Assembly (NCBI RefSeq): GCF_016899775.1
Contig: NZ_JACJJE010000001.1
Location: 1-64,000 of the forward strand
Length of the DNA stretch: 64,000 nucleotides
Direction: 5' to 3'
Origin: Pseudoflavonifractor capillosus
Lineage (GTDB): Bacteria > Bacillota > Clostridia > Oscillospirales > Oscillospiraceae
A program made the position numbers and the translations under genes. Positions 20,593 through 28,832 of the stretch are shown here, piece after piece. Each line of letters starts with the position of its first letter. The first letter of the stretch is position 1. Below the pieces are notes generated by a model. It made no database searches. It had not been told where the DNA came from and saw only the letters and a program-made list of their open reading frames with translations.

Positions 20593-22179
20593 TTATGCGT
20601 GAAAAACCGTTTTTCCGTTGAGCACCGTCTCCACGACCTTCACCTTCGGGAAATCCGCCGGGTCCATATGGAACAGGTCCCCGTCCAGCACCACCAGGTC
20701 AGCCAGCCTGCCCACCTCCAGGGTGCCCCGGACCGCCTCGTCCCGGCTGGCCCAGGCGGCGTCGGAGGTGAACAGCCGCAGCCCCTCCTCCACCGTGAGG
20801 GCCTGCTCGGGCAGATAGGTTTTCGCCCCCGCCCGGTTCTGCCGGGTCACCGCCGCGCGCAGGTTGTCCAGGATGTTAAAGGGCTCCACGGGGCAGTCGG
20901 AGCCGCCGCTGACGTGTATCCCCAGTTCCAGCATGGATTTCCAGTTGTAGCACTCCCGGGCGTGGGCCTCCCCCACCCGCTGGGCAATGATCTCCATGTC
21001 CGCCTCAATGAAGATGGGCTGGATATAGGCCTGGAGGTTCCATGCCTTCATCCGCTCCAGCAGGGCGGGGGAGGTGGTCTGGGCGTGGACCACCCCGTGG
21101 CGGGCCCGGGGCCAGGGGTCCTCCCGCTGGACCCGCTCCACCGCGTCACACACCTTCTGCAGGGCAAGGTCCCCGATGGCGTGGACGGCCACGTCCATTC
21201 TCCGGCGGTGGGCCGCCCGGATCAGCTCATACAGCTCCTCCTCCGTGTGGATGGGAATGCCGTGGTTGTCCGGCTCGTCCACATAGCCGGCAATCATCTC
21301 CGCCGACTTGGCCCCCAGGGAGCCGTCCTGGAGCAGTTTTCTGGGGCCAGTGCGGAACAGGCTGGTCCGGTCCCCAGGGTCGCTGCGCAGGGCCTGGAAG
21401 GCCTCAAAGTCCTCCGGCTCCACCAGGCACTGCTCGTACACCCGGACGGTGAGCTCCCCGTCCCGCTCCATCGCCCGAAACAGCTCCACCAGGTGGGCGG
21501 GACTGGTCCCGGAGAGCACCTGCAGGTCGTCGGAGTGGACGCAGGTGATCCCGGCGGCGTTCAGGTCGGCCGCCCCGCTCCGGATCATATCCCGGATCTC
21601 CTGGTCGCTCTCCGGGGGGATGATCTCCATATAGAGGCGCATGGCCTCCTCCCGGAGGAAGCCGTGCTCCACATCCACCTTCTCCCACACCGCCGGGGGC
21701 ACCTGGTCCCGAATCTCTGTCAGCCGCTCCACCATGGCGGTGTTGCAGGCGGCGATGTGGGCGCACACCCGCAGCAGGCAGATGGGGATTTCAGTGGAGA
21801 TGCGGTCCAGGTCCCGCCGCTCGGGCATGCGCCCCTCTGCCAGGTGCTCCTGGTTCCAGCCCATGCCCAGCAGGCAGGTGGGATGGTTTTGGGCGATCCG
21901 CTCCCGGCCCATGCGGACGATGGACTCGATGGAGTCCACCCCAAACAGGGCCAGATTCTTCTGAAACAGCACATAGTGGAGCAGATGCATGTGGGTGTCC
22001 GAGAAGCCGGGGAGCATCTGCCTCCCCTCCAGGTCGATGATCTCATCCCAGTTTTGGGTCAGGGCCTCCTGGTCGGTCCCCAGAAATACAATGGTTTCGT
22101 TCTCCACCCCAACGGCCTCACAGCGGCGCATGGGGCGGGCCATAGAGTCCACCTTGCCGTGGCACCAAAGTCTGCGCAT
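20593..22179 (-). CDS. Amidohydrolase family 3 protein (YtcJ-like)
   Basis: 528 residues from MRRLWCHGKVDSM. The metal-binding motif DTHMHLLHY occurs near residue 63-70 after the strand MLPGFS. Further family blocks are GMGWNQE, the carboxylate-Lys region IRSGAADLNAAGITCVHSDD, AVHAIGDLAL (metal His) and SGGSDCPVEPFN near the end (catalytic Asp). The C-terminus EVGRLADLVVLDGDLFHMDP is the usual closing beta-sandwich. The YtcJ/LAF3 group is a metal-dependent amidase class with unassigned substrates. The start at 22179 follows GGGAGGAG; the frame continues upstream to 22212 without better support. Confidence 0.9.
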   Translation of the reverse strand: MRRLWCHGKVDSMARPMRRCEAVGVENETIVFLGTDQEALTQNWDEIIDLEGRQMLPGFSDTHMHLLHYVLFQKNLALFGVDSIESIVRMGRERIAQNHPTCLLGMGWNQEHLAEGRMPERRDLDRISTEIPICLLRVCAHIAACNTAMVERLTEIRDQVPPAVWEKVDVEHGFLREEAMRLYMEIIPPESDQEIRDMIRSGAADLNAAGITCVHSDDLQVLSGTSPAHLVELFRAMERDGELTVRVYEQCLVEPEDFEAFQALRSDPGDRTSLFRTGPRKLLQDGSLGAKSAEMIAGYVDEPDNHGIPIHTEEELYELIRAAHRRRMDVAVHAIGDLALQKVCDAVERVQREDPWPRARHGVVHAQTTSPALLERMKAWNLQAYIQPIFIEADMEIIAQRVGEAHARECYNWKSMLELGIHVSGGSDCPVEPFNILDNLRAAVTRQNRAGAKTYLPEQALTVEEGLRLFTSDAAWASRDEAVRGTLEVGRLADLVVLDGDLFHMDPADFPKVKVVETVLNGKTVFHA

Positions 22180-22248
22180 GTCGGTCTCCTCCCGCGTCTT
22201 GGTAGTTCCCATTATACAGGATTCTCGAAAAAAGGCCAGAGAAATTCA

Positions 22249-22281
22249 AAAACGCGGACCGCAAAAAACGGTCCGCGTTTT
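22249..22281 (-). terminator. Terminator of the amino-acid ABC importer operon
   Basis: AAAACGCGGACC...GGTCCGCGTTTT, 12-bp perfect arms with a 9-nt loop. It lies just past the ATPase stop on the minus strand and is followed by T-rich sequence within the arm. Confidence 0.85.
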
Positions 22282-22290
22282 GTCTGGGCG

Positions 22291-23076
22291 TCAATTTTCG
22301 GAATACCGGGACAGGAACTGACGGGTGCGCTCCTGCTGGGGGTTCTCGATCACCTGCCGGGCGTCGCCCTGCTCCACGATGACCCCGCCGTCCATGAAGA
22401 TCACCTGATCGGCCACGTCCCGGGCGAAGGCCATCTCGTGGGTAACGATGATCATGGTGGTCTTCTGCTCCGCCAGGCCCCGGATGACCTTCAGCACCTC
22501 GCCGGTGAGCTCCGGGTCCAGGGCGGAGGTGGGCTCGTCAAAGCAGAGGATATCCGGGTGAAGGGCCAGGGCCCGGGCGATGGCCACCCGCTGCTGCTGC
22601 CCGCCGGAGAGCTGGTGGGGGTAGTGCCCCGCCCGGTCCGCCAGCCCCATCTTGGCCAATAATTCCCGGCCCTCCGCCTCGATCTCCGCCAGAATTTCTT
22701 TTTTCCGACTCTTATAGTCGGGCTGCTCCTGAGCCAGCAGCTCCTTAGCCAGGGTGACGTTTTTCAGGGCGGTGTACTGGGGGAACAGGTTGAAGGACTG
22801 GAACACCAGGCCGAAGTGGAGGCGCTTTTTCCGTACCTCGCTCTCCTTCTGGGTGTTGGGATCAGCGGCGTCGAACAGGGTCTTGCCCTGAACGATGATC
22901 TTCCCTTGGTCGGGGGTCTCCAGAAAATTCAGGCACCGGAGGAGGGTGGTCTTGCCGGAACCGGAGGAACCGATGATAGCCAGGGCCTGGCCCTGCTCCA
23001 GTTCAAAGCTGATGTCCTCCAGGACCTTGGTGGCGCCAAAGTTCTTTTCAATGTTATGTACTTCCAAAACAGCCAT
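22291..23076 (-). CDS. Polar amino-acid ABC transporter ATP-binding protein
   Basis: 261 residues of the GlnQ/HisP group. Walker A GSSGSGKTT (36-44), Q-loop (LVFQSFNLFP), signature LSGGQQQR, Walker B LCFDEPTSALDP and switch His (VTHEM) are all intact. It powers import by the permease encoded just upstream (16-nt gap). The insertion around FDAADPNTQKESEVRKKR is common in this group. The operon reads binding protein, permease, ATPase on the minus strand. The substrate cannot be read from sequence. Confidence 0.95.
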   Translation of the reverse strand: MAVLEVHNIEKNFGATKVLEDISFELEQGQALAIIGSSGSGKTTLLRCLNFLETPDQGKIIVQGKTLFDAADPNTQKESEVRKKRLHFGLVFQSFNLFPQYTALKNVTLAKELLAQEQPDYKSRKKEILAEIEAEGRELLAKMGLADRAGHYPHQLSGGQQQRVAIARALALHPDILCFDEPTSALDPELTGEVLKVIRGLAEQKTTMIIVTHEMAFARDVADQVIFMDGGVIVEQGDARQVIENPQQERTRQFLSRYSEN

Positions 23077-23092
23077 GTGGTCTCCCTCTCTC

Positions 23093-23770
23093 TCAGCGGA
23101 AATAGCTCAGCTTCTTCTCAATCCAGCCAAACAGCAGGGTCAGCGCCCCGTTAAAGACCAGGTAGTAGACCCCGGTGAAGAACAGGGGCCAAACCAGGCC
23201 AGAGTAGCCGTGGGAGCTCTTGATGAAGGCGTAACCGGCCCAGATGACCTCCTGCAGAGAGATGATCCGCGCCAGAGAGGTATCCTTCACCAGCGTAATG
23301 ATCTCGTTGGACAGGGGGGGCATAATGCGCTTCACCATCTGTAAAAGGGTAACATGGAAAAAGATTTGGGACTTGGTCATGCCCAGCACCTGCCCCGCCT
23401 CCTGCTGTCCCACAGGGACGCCCTGAATCCCGCCCCGGAAGATCTCCGAGAAGTAGCAGGCGTAGTTGATGATGAACGCGATGGCAGAGGCTAAAAACCG
23501 CCCCGATTCTCCGCTGGGCCAGGGACTTCCGCTTTCCAGGACAATGCCGGGCACAAAGAAGAGGATCAGCAGCTGCAGCATCAGAGGCGTGCCCCGGATA
23601 ATCCAGACCACAGTTCTGGTCAGCCAGCGCAGAGGGGTAAACCGGCTCATGGAGCCAAAGGAGATAATCAGGCCCAGCGGGAGCGCGCCGATAAGCGTCA
23701 CAAAAAACAACTTCAAAGTCTGTAGGAAGCCCTCGTTCAGAGCCCCAATGACCGTCAAAAACATGTCCAT
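23093..23770 (-). CDS. Polar amino-acid ABC transporter permease
   Basis: 225 residues with about five membrane helices. The HEAA motif of this family is seen as YFSEIFRGGIQGVPVGQQEAGQVLGMTKSQIF, where EAA is the contact with the ATPase. RGTPLMLQLL is the usual HisM/GlnP pattern. The start at 23770 lies before VIGALNEGFLQTLKLF, the standard first helix. There is a single permease gene, so a homodimer is expected. Confidence 0.93.
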   Translation of the reverse strand: MDMFLTVIGALNEGFLQTLKLFFVTLIGALPLGLIISFGSMSRFTPLRWLTRTVVWIIRGTPLMLQLLILFFVPGIVLESGSPWPSGESGRFLASAIAFIINYACYFSEIFRGGIQGVPVGQQEAGQVLGMTKSQIFFHVTLLQMVKRIMPPLSNEIITLVKDTSLARIISLQEVIWAGYAFIKSSHGYSGLVWPLFFTGVYYLVFNGALTLLFGWIEKKLSYFR

Positions 23771-23823
23771 GGAATCATCCTTTTCGGTGATATCTTAGTA
23801 GAGAAAAGAGGCCAGAAAGCCGG

Positions 23824-23855
23824 CCAAAAGCAGAGGACAGAGCCTCTGCTTTTGG
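23824..23855 (-). terminator. Hairpin between binding-protein and permease genes
   Basis: CAAAAGCAGAGG (23825-23836), loop, CCTCTGCTTTTG (23843-23854), plus a closing C-G pair. With A/T-rich outer arms it resembles a partial terminator or mRNA-stabilising stem. That would raise the binding protein relative to the membrane components, as is common in such operons. Confidence 0.6.
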
Positions 23856-23886
23856 GTTATGCATTCAATTTCCGGGGAGGGGCGTC

Positions 23887-24750
23887 TTACTCCTGCACCA
23901 GGGCGTCCTGCACCCCGTAAGTCTCCGCCAAAGTCTGGATGGACCCATCGGCGTACTTGCTGCTCAGGAACTCATTGAGGGCGGCGGCCAAGTCGGAGCC
24001 CTTGCGGAAACCGACTCCGTACTCCTCGCTGGTGAGGGCCACAGTGGAGGTCATATCCGCGTAACTGGTTCCCTCACCAATCATCGCACCGGCCATCAGA
24101 GAATCGATGATGGCGGCGTCGGCGGTGCCGGAGGCAACCTCCAGCAGGGCGGTCGCCTGGTCGGCCACTTCTGTGTAGCTGTATCCGTTGGCCTGGGCCA
24201 CCTCGCATCCGGCAGAACCGATCTCAACGGCAAAGTTCAGGTCAGCCAAGCTCTCCTCTGTCTGATAGTCCTCCGCCACATCGGCAGGAACCACCACCAC
24301 CTGCTGGTTGATCAGATAGGGCTGGGAACACTCCATGGCGGCCAGCACGTCCTCGGTGAGGGTCATGCCGTTCCACACGACATCAATAGTCTTGCCGTCC
24401 AGCTCCATGACCTTGTTGTCCCAGTCAATCAGCTGAAATTCAACGGTCACGCCCAGGCTCTCAGCAAACTCCTTGGCCAAGTCGGCGTCAAAGCCGATCC
24501 ACTCGCCGTCCGTGTTCTGATAGTCCATGGGCTCAAACTCGGTGATGCCCACCACCAGGGTGCCCTTGTCCTGGACATAAGCCAGGTCGCTCTCGGTGTT
24601 GGCGGAACTGCTGGAAGTGCTGCTATTCGCCTGGCTGGAGCTGCCGGAGGCGTCTGCGGGAGCAGAGGAAGAAGAACCGCCGCTGTTGCCGCAGGCGGCG
24701 AGGGAGAGTGCCATTGTCAAAGCAAGTGCAAGAGACAGAGTCTTTTTCAT
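23887..24750 (-). CDS. Amino-acid ABC transporter substrate-binding lipoprotein
   Basis: 287 residues from MKKTLSLALALTMALSLAACGNS. The lipobox LAAC places the acylated Cys at residue 20. A Ser-rich linker leads to an SBP_bac_3 domain: GTLVVGITEFEPMDYQNTDGEWIGFDADLAKEFAESLG, MELDGKTIDVVWNGMTLT, and closing YGVGFRKGSDLAAALNEFL. It captures a polar amino acid outside the cell and delivers it to the permease. The start at 24750 is chosen for GGAGG 7 nt upstream and the signal peptide; the seven-residue extension lacks both. Confidence 0.95.
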   Translation of the reverse strand: MKKTLSLALALTMALSLAACGNSGGSSSSAPADASGSSSQANSSTSSSSANTESDLAYVQDKGTLVVGITEFEPMDYQNTDGEWIGFDADLAKEFAESLGVTVEFQLIDWDNKVMELDGKTIDVVWNGMTLTEDVLAAMECSQPYLINQQVVVVPADVAEDYQTEESLADLNFAVEIGSAGCEVAQANGYSYTEVADQATALLEVASGTADAAIIDSLMAGAMIGEGTSYADMTSTVALTSEEYGVGFRKGSDLAAALNEFLSSKYADGSIQTLAETYGVQDALVQE

Positions 24751-24808
24751 CGTTCGAACCTCCAATATCATGTGGTAAGGTCGGGGGATAGCCCCTTCTT
24801 GCTTTCAC

Positions 24809-24837
24809 ATTTTAGCACGCTAATGTAATATTGTAAA
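24809..24837 (-). promoter_or_regulatory. Promoter of the amino-acid importer operon
   Basis: On the minus strand: -35 TTTACA (24832-24837), 17-bp spacer, -10 TAAAAT (24809-24814). The leader to the start codon is about 50 nt. Confidence 0.75.
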
Positions 24838-24958
24838 GAATTATTTCCGGTCCCCAAAAGTCTTTTCCGTTTCCACCAAAAATTCCGTGTAGTTTTTGTG
24901 ATAATTAGACGTTTTCGTTCGTCCGCTTCAAAGCAGGACAAACACTGTCATCCTAGCA

Positions 24959-24985
24959 GAAAAAGCCGGGCATGTCCACCCCGGC
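24959..24985 (-). terminator. Terminator of the interrupted spore-protein gene
   Basis: GCCGGG...CCCGGC (arms 24980-24985 and 24965-24970), followed on the minus strand by TTTTT (24960-24964). It lies 124 nt past the spore-protein stop. Between 24838 and 25108 nothing else is seen apart from this hairpin and a GGGGGAG-type short palindrome near 25040. Confidence 0.7.
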
Positions 24986-25108
24986 CGGAGGAAACCTGTC
25001 ATGAGAGTTGATCGTTCAGCTCCAAATGACAGCTCTCCCCCTCTTGGGGATGGCATACCCGGCTGCGCTCACCTAATCATTAGGCGGCTTATGCCCAGCT
25101 TGAAGCGC

Positions 25109-25235
25109 TCACTTCAGGCCGTTCTCGTAGGACTCGATCATCTTTTTCACCATCTGGCCCCCAACAGAGCCGGCCTGCTTGCTGGTCAGATCGCCGTTGT
25201 AGCCCTGCTTCAGGGTGACGCCCACCTCCCTTGAT
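25109..25235 (-). pseudogene. 3' remnant of an alpha/beta-type small acid-soluble spore protein gene, cut by the ICE
   Basis: Reading the minus strand to the TGA at 25109 gives EVGVTLKQGYNGDLTSK followed by QAGSVGGQMVKKMIESYENGLK. This is the conserved C-terminal half of alpha/beta SASPs, which coat spore DNA and carry the GPR protease site region (E-V/F-G-V). About 38 codons remain. The N-terminal 20-25 codons (usual start, LVPEA-type segment and MEVAN) are missing. Upstream of the GAG codon the frame meets TAA within 18 nt. The break coincides with the end of the serine-recombinase element, so the missing half should lie at the element's other end, beyond the window. Confidence 0.85.
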
Positions 25236-25240
25236 GTTCT
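25225..25240. other. Probable attachment site / left junction of the ICE
   Basis: Spore-protein homology stops at about 25231-25235 (GGGAGGTGGG on the minus strand), and 48-52 nt later the recombinase stop codon begins. Large serine recombinases cut at a 2-bp core, so the exact base cannot be fixed without the right end or an empty site. Confidence 0.6.
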
Positions 25241-25282
25241 TTCTCCTTATTAACAGCCAAAATCGTCTGCATAATGCACAAT

Positions 25283-27037
25283 TCACGAAGCGTGGTTTTG
25301 TGCGCCATCAACAACTTCGGTGCCGTTTAAGATGGAGACACCCACCTGTGTGCTGGGAGCGGCTCCAGTTGCTCCAATGGGTAAATCACGGGTTGCCTCT
25401 CTCTTGACCTCACCAATAAAGCGGTAAAAGATGCGAACACTCTGCCGGTAAGGCTGATTTCGATGAGTGACTTTTGAAGTTCCATCAGGGAGAATTTTGG
25501 GACCAATCTCGATTCGATCAACGAAAGTCAATAGCGTGTCCCGAGTGAGCTCTTCGATGTGCGTATACTGCTTGGCCATATCAAAGAAACGCTCATAGTC
25601 TTTCTTAATCGCATCCGGCTTGGTCAAATGGTTGAGCTGCGCAATAGTCGATTTCAAAGTAACAGACTCTTTTTCCAAATCCGAAACCATTCGGCGAAGT
25701 CTATCATCATCAATACGGCCTTCAGCGTTGTCGGCATAAAGCTTTCCTACCATCTTATCTATGGTCAGCAGCCTCGCCTCCGCCGCCTGCAACTGCGCTT
25801 TCTTTGCTTTAAGCATATCAGCGTTTCCGGAGCTCTCCAGTGCAGCTTTTACTAACTCATCGATTCCTTCGTCAGTCATATTCAGAAGCTCGTTGAGATC
25901 TCGCTTAACGATCTCCACGAGATCGGCGTACCTTATGCGAACTCCTGAACATGGGTTGGCAATATCTTGACGTTGGTGGGTGCATGAAAGAAACCAATAT
26001 TTTTCTCGCTCCCCCTTATACACCGTACCACTGGAACAGAGTGAGTAACCACACTTCGCACATACAGCGATTCCACCGAAAATACTCTTGCGCACATGCT
26101 CATACTGCAGATAGTTCTTTGCACCTCGGCCAAGGTTTCTTTGGGCTTTTTCGTAAGTTTCCACTGAAACCAAGGGTGGATGTGTGTTCATCGTCACCGC
26201 CCAATCGTCCTTGGGAACAGGCACCTTCTTCTTCGATTTCAAGCTTACCTTGCGGCTTTTCCCAAGGATAGTATGGCCAAGATACACCTTGCTTTTTAGG
26301 ATACGCTTGACGGTAGTGTAATTCCATAAATCGCTTGCTCGTGCAGCACCCTTTGGCGTGAACTTATCGCGGTACATAACGCGATACTTCAACGGCGGAA
26401 TAACTCCATCAGCATTCAGATCTGAAGCAATCTTTCTCGCTGAATCGCCGCGATTGGCAGCCTGATCAAATATGCGCTGAACGACCGGAGCTGTGCTTTC
26501 ATCAGGAACCAGCTTATTGTTGTCATTCGTGTCTTTACGGTACCCATAGGGCGGACAAGCGCAGTACTGACCGTGCTCTCGTTTGCTACGGAGCACATCT
26601 TTCACCTTCCGGGAGCCATCCCGCAGGTAGACCTCGTTCATGGCAAACAGGAAGGGGGCCATAATGTTCTCATTCTCGGTATCGAAATTGTCCGAAATCG
26701 TGAGATAGCGTATCCCGTGCTCTGGGAAATACTGCTCGGCATAGTAACTGGACTCCCGCATATCACGCCCGAGCCGGCTTAGGTCCTTGGTGATGACCAT
26801 GTTGGCTTTTCCAAGTTTCAGCTGTTGAAGCATCCTCTGGAATGCAGGACGGTCAAAATTTCCACCAGACCAACCATCGTCCACAAACTCGTCAACCAGT
26901 ATGATTCCATGCTGCTCACAGTATTTTTGGATCATCATGCGCTGATTGGAGATACTTGCGGATTCAGATTTGCCTTCCTTTTCGTCATCTGAGAGTCGCA
27001 GATATGCAAATGCCAAGTTAAAAACGTCGGTTCTCAT
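25283..27037 (-). CDS. Large serine recombinase (TnpX/TndX type)
   Basis: 584 residues from MRTDVFNLAFAYLRLS. Catalytic Ser16 sits in AYLRLSDDE. The resolvase core continues with IVDEFVDDGWSGGNFDRPAFQRML and VITKDLSRLGRDMRES (catalytic arginines). A recombinase domain follows (YGYRKD...ARKIASDLNADGVIPP...WNYTTVKRILKSKVYLG), then a zinc ribbon (CAKCGYSLCSS...C...NPCSG), and a long coiled coil with the C-terminal tail. It should integrate and excise the element at a short core sequence without host factors. GGAGGAGG precedes the ATG at 27037; the extension to 27103 is unsupported. It is transcribed toward the left junction, as usual for this family. Confidence 0.95.
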   Translation of the reverse strand: MRTDVFNLAFAYLRLSDDEKEGKSESASISNQRMMIQKYCEQHGIILVDEFVDDGWSGGNFDRPAFQRMLQQLKLGKANMVITKDLSRLGRDMRESSYYAEQYFPEHGIRYLTISDNFDTENENIMAPFLFAMNEVYLRDGSRKVKDVLRSKREHGQYCACPPYGYRKDTNDNNKLVPDESTAPVVQRIFDQAANRGDSARKIASDLNADGVIPPLKYRVMYRDKFTPKGAARASDLWNYTTVKRILKSKVYLGHTILGKSRKVSLKSKKKVPVPKDDWAVTMNTHPPLVSVETYEKAQRNLGRGAKNYLQYEHVRKSIFGGIAVCAKCGYSLCSSGTVYKGEREKYWFLSCTHQRQDIANPCSGVRIRYADLVEIVKRDLNELLNMTDEGIDELVKAALESSGNADMLKAKKAQLQAAEARLLTIDKMVGKLYADNAEGRIDDDRLRRMVSDLEKESVTLKSTIAQLNHLTKPDAIKKDYERFFDMAKQYTHIEELTRDTLLTFVDRIEIGPKILPDGTSKVTHRNQPYRQSVRIFYRFIGEVKREATRDLPIGATGAAPSTQVGVSILNGTEVVDGAQNHAS

Positions 27038-27083
27038 TTTCGCCTCCTCCGACGAACCGACCCACTGAAGCCCATTATACGCT

Positions 27084-27299
27084 TCAAGTGTGGCCTTCGT
27101 CAAAGGTAGGATTTTCTGAATAGGATTCCACTAAACGGTCGGCAATCAACTCACCCATAGATTTCTCCCCGCTGAACACACGGGTAACTTCATACGTGAC
27201 TTCACCAATTTTGAATTCCGTTTCTTGCATTGTTTCGCCTCCAGCATTATTGTTTGCTGCTGGCGTTTTTTTCATGCCTTTTAATGGCGTTTGTTTCAT
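27084..27299 (-). CDS. TnpW-like small transposon protein
   Basis: 71 residues, or 48 if translation starts at the ATG at 27230 (GGAGGCGAAACA upstream); the ATG at 27299 also has a GGGGG site. The core TEFKIGEVTYEVTRVF...IADRLVESY matches the short pattern of TnpW-type proteins (F-I-G-x-T-Y-x-V followed by a helix with D-R/K) next to TnpX recombinases in Tn4451-like elements. It precedes the recombinase by 46 nt on the same strand and shares its promoter. The role of TnpW is not known. Confidence 0.7.
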   Translation of the reverse strand: MKQTPLKGMKKTPAANNNAGGETMQETEFKIGEVTYEVTRVFSGEKSMGELIADRLVESYSENPTFDEGHT

Positions 27300-27369
27300 A
27301 CAAATACCCCCTTGTTAGTCCGGCAATTTTGCCTTCATAACGGAGGGAGAAATGGGGGGCTTTTTTTGC

Positions 27370-27398
27370 ATAGTAAAAATCAAAAAGTTTTTTGTAAA
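27370..27398 (-). promoter_or_regulatory. Promoter of the tnpW-recombinase operon
   Basis: On the minus strand: -35 TTTACA (27393-27398), 17-bp spacer, -10 TACTAT (27370-27375). The start is expected near 27363, about 65 nt before the TnpW-like ORF. Confidence 0.7.
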
Positions 27399-27399
27399 T

Positions 27400-27426
27400 G
27401 GGGGGGCAATATGCCCCCCCTCTTTT
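27400..27426 (+). terminator. G/C-tract hairpin in the ICE leader
   Basis: GGGGGGGCA, loop ATA, TGCCCCCCC (27400-27420), followed by TCTTTTC. It directly abuts the -35 of the divergent recombinase promoter, so it could insulate the two transcription directions or serve as a protein-binding palindrome. Confidence 0.55.
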
Positions 27427-27753
27427 CTCCATGCATTATGAGAGGCAAATTACGGGGGTTTTTAATCCTCCCCAACTGTATCTCTCAACTACTCCCCAGC
27501 ACCTTGTACCTTGATAATTTCATACGATCTCAAGACATCACCATGTTCGAGCCACCGTAGCGAGGTGTTAAGGGCCGAGGACAAGCCCACAGCGAAGACT
27601 GCATGGGAAAATAATGGTACGCTCGTCCGGCCAGGCCACACACCGGGGGACGGATAGCCCACAAGAATGGGTATAGGCTGAAATGCCTGCGCTTCCTTTG
27701 ACCAGGGAACTTGGGATCGATTTATTCTAAATTCTTGAAAGGAGGTGTGCAGG
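27427..27753 (+). other. Hairpin-rich leader between recombinase and replication modules
   Basis: No protein gene is supported in 27300-27753. The stretch 27525-27740 contains several small paired segments: CCCACAG...CTGCATGGG near 27578, CGTCC...GGACG at about 27626-27655, and TAGCCCA...TGGGTA at about 27653-27672. It ends in a strong AAAGGAGG before the winged-helix gene. It could be a 5' leader RNA, an origin or an oriT; no known motif was recognised. Confidence 0.4.
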
Positions 27754-28818
27754 ATGGCCTGTACGCAGAAATGCCAACTTGTCCGATTTCCGAAATCTCG
27801 CGTCCAGAAACAATGGTTCCGACACTTTAATGACCACAAGGACTTCCAAAATGAAGGGACTCTACATCTCTTCAGCCTCATGGCTCTGTACTCATATGCG
27901 TGCTTCAGATCAAACGTGCGGCAGATCGGTGACCAGAAGTACATGGAAGGCCCAGGACAATGGATCTGCAAGGTGTCTGCGCTCCCACGCATCCTGCGTG
28001 TGCATCACAAGGCCCAGGCGAGGGAACTCATGGCCTATTTTCAAGATGCCGGCTTCCTGGAGTTTGAGGTCTTGGATGAAGAAAAGGAACTGATCCGCTT
28101 TTCCATACGAGACTGGCAACGGCACTGTGTCCACCTGGAGTACAACTACTACAGCTATAAGGGCTCCGGGTTCTTCTTTTTTCCACTGCCCGTCGGCCGG
28201 CAGTTGATTCGTGCGAGCCGGTCAAGGGGCAAGGTCCAATTCAGTGAACTGGACGCCATCATGGATCTTTGGCTCCATACGATCTTGAACGATCAGACAG
28301 TCAAAGGTTCAGAGTATATGCCGGTGGTCTATTATGCGGATATGAAGGGGATGCCACTACTTTCATATAGTTACCTCGCCCACCGCTGGGGCTGGTCGAA
28401 GTCCCGCGTTGGAAGGTTTATTCTCAAAATTGAAGACGCCGGCATCATCAGCCGCGTGAGCTTTTCCAGTTCACGAGGGTCAGTTCTCTCCCCGTGCCGC
28501 TACCGCGAAATGATTTACGGCGAAAACTGTGAGGAGTTACAGCTCAAGCGCATAGGAGAAATTCTCGGCATCGCCAAGGCAGCGGACCAGTTTGATGGGA
28601 ATGGGCATATCCAGGTGGATGTCCAGCTTGGCGTCCCAAGTGAAAAAGCGATCCTGGTCGGGGCGCAAGCCTTGCAAATACAGTTGTTTCGGATACCGTG
28701 TGATTCTTTTTTTGCCCGGCCAGTGCCCTTAATCTTCTATAGCACCTTAGACTGGGGTAAGTGCAAGCTGGCAGAAGGGTCTTATCGCGGACCACCAAAA
28801 CCAAAGAAAAATGAATGA
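27754..28818 (+). CDS. Winged-helix DNA-binding protein, possible replication initiator
   Basis: 354 residues from MACTQKCQLVRFPKSRVQ. The ATG at 27754 lies 8 nt after AAAGGAGG; the GTG at 27745 overlaps that site. A helix-turn-helix segment, SYSYLAHRWGWSKSRVGRFILKIEDAGIISR (about residues 208-238), resembles those of phage and plasmid replication proteins and DnaD-like initiators. An aromatic-rich middle (YNYYSYKGSGFFFFPLP) is unusual. It is the first plus-strand gene after the integration module, where ICE replication or transfer regulators often sit. The function is inferred from that position and the HTH only. Confidence 0.55.
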   Translation: MACTQKCQLVRFPKSRVQKQWFRHFNDHKDFQNEGTLHLFSLMALYSYACFRSNVRQIGDQKYMEGPGQWICKVSALPRILRVHHKAQARELMAYFQDAGFLEFEVLDEEKELIRFSIRDWQRHCVHLEYNYYSYKGSGFFFFPLPVGRQLIRASRSRGKVQFSELDAIMDLWLHTILNDQTVKGSEYMPVVYYADMKGMPLLSYSYLAHRWGWSKSRVGRFILKIEDAGIISRVSFSSSRGSVLSPCRYREMIYGENCEELQLKRIGEILGIAKAADQFDGNGHIQVDVQLGVPSEKAILVGAQALQIQLFRIPCDSFFARPVPLIFYSTLDWGKCKLAEGSYRGPPKPKKNE

Positions 28819-28832
28819 GAGGAGCGGATAAT

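Noticed and set aside
20542-22662. 706-codon plus-strand frame opposite the amidohydrolase and ABC ATPase
   Set aside because: It crosses two well-supported minus-strand genes and the terminator between them. Composition is shadow-like.
27525-27740. tRNA or known riboswitch in the ICE leader
   Set aside because: No acceptor stem, T-loop (GTTCGA in the right place) or class-defining core could be matched.
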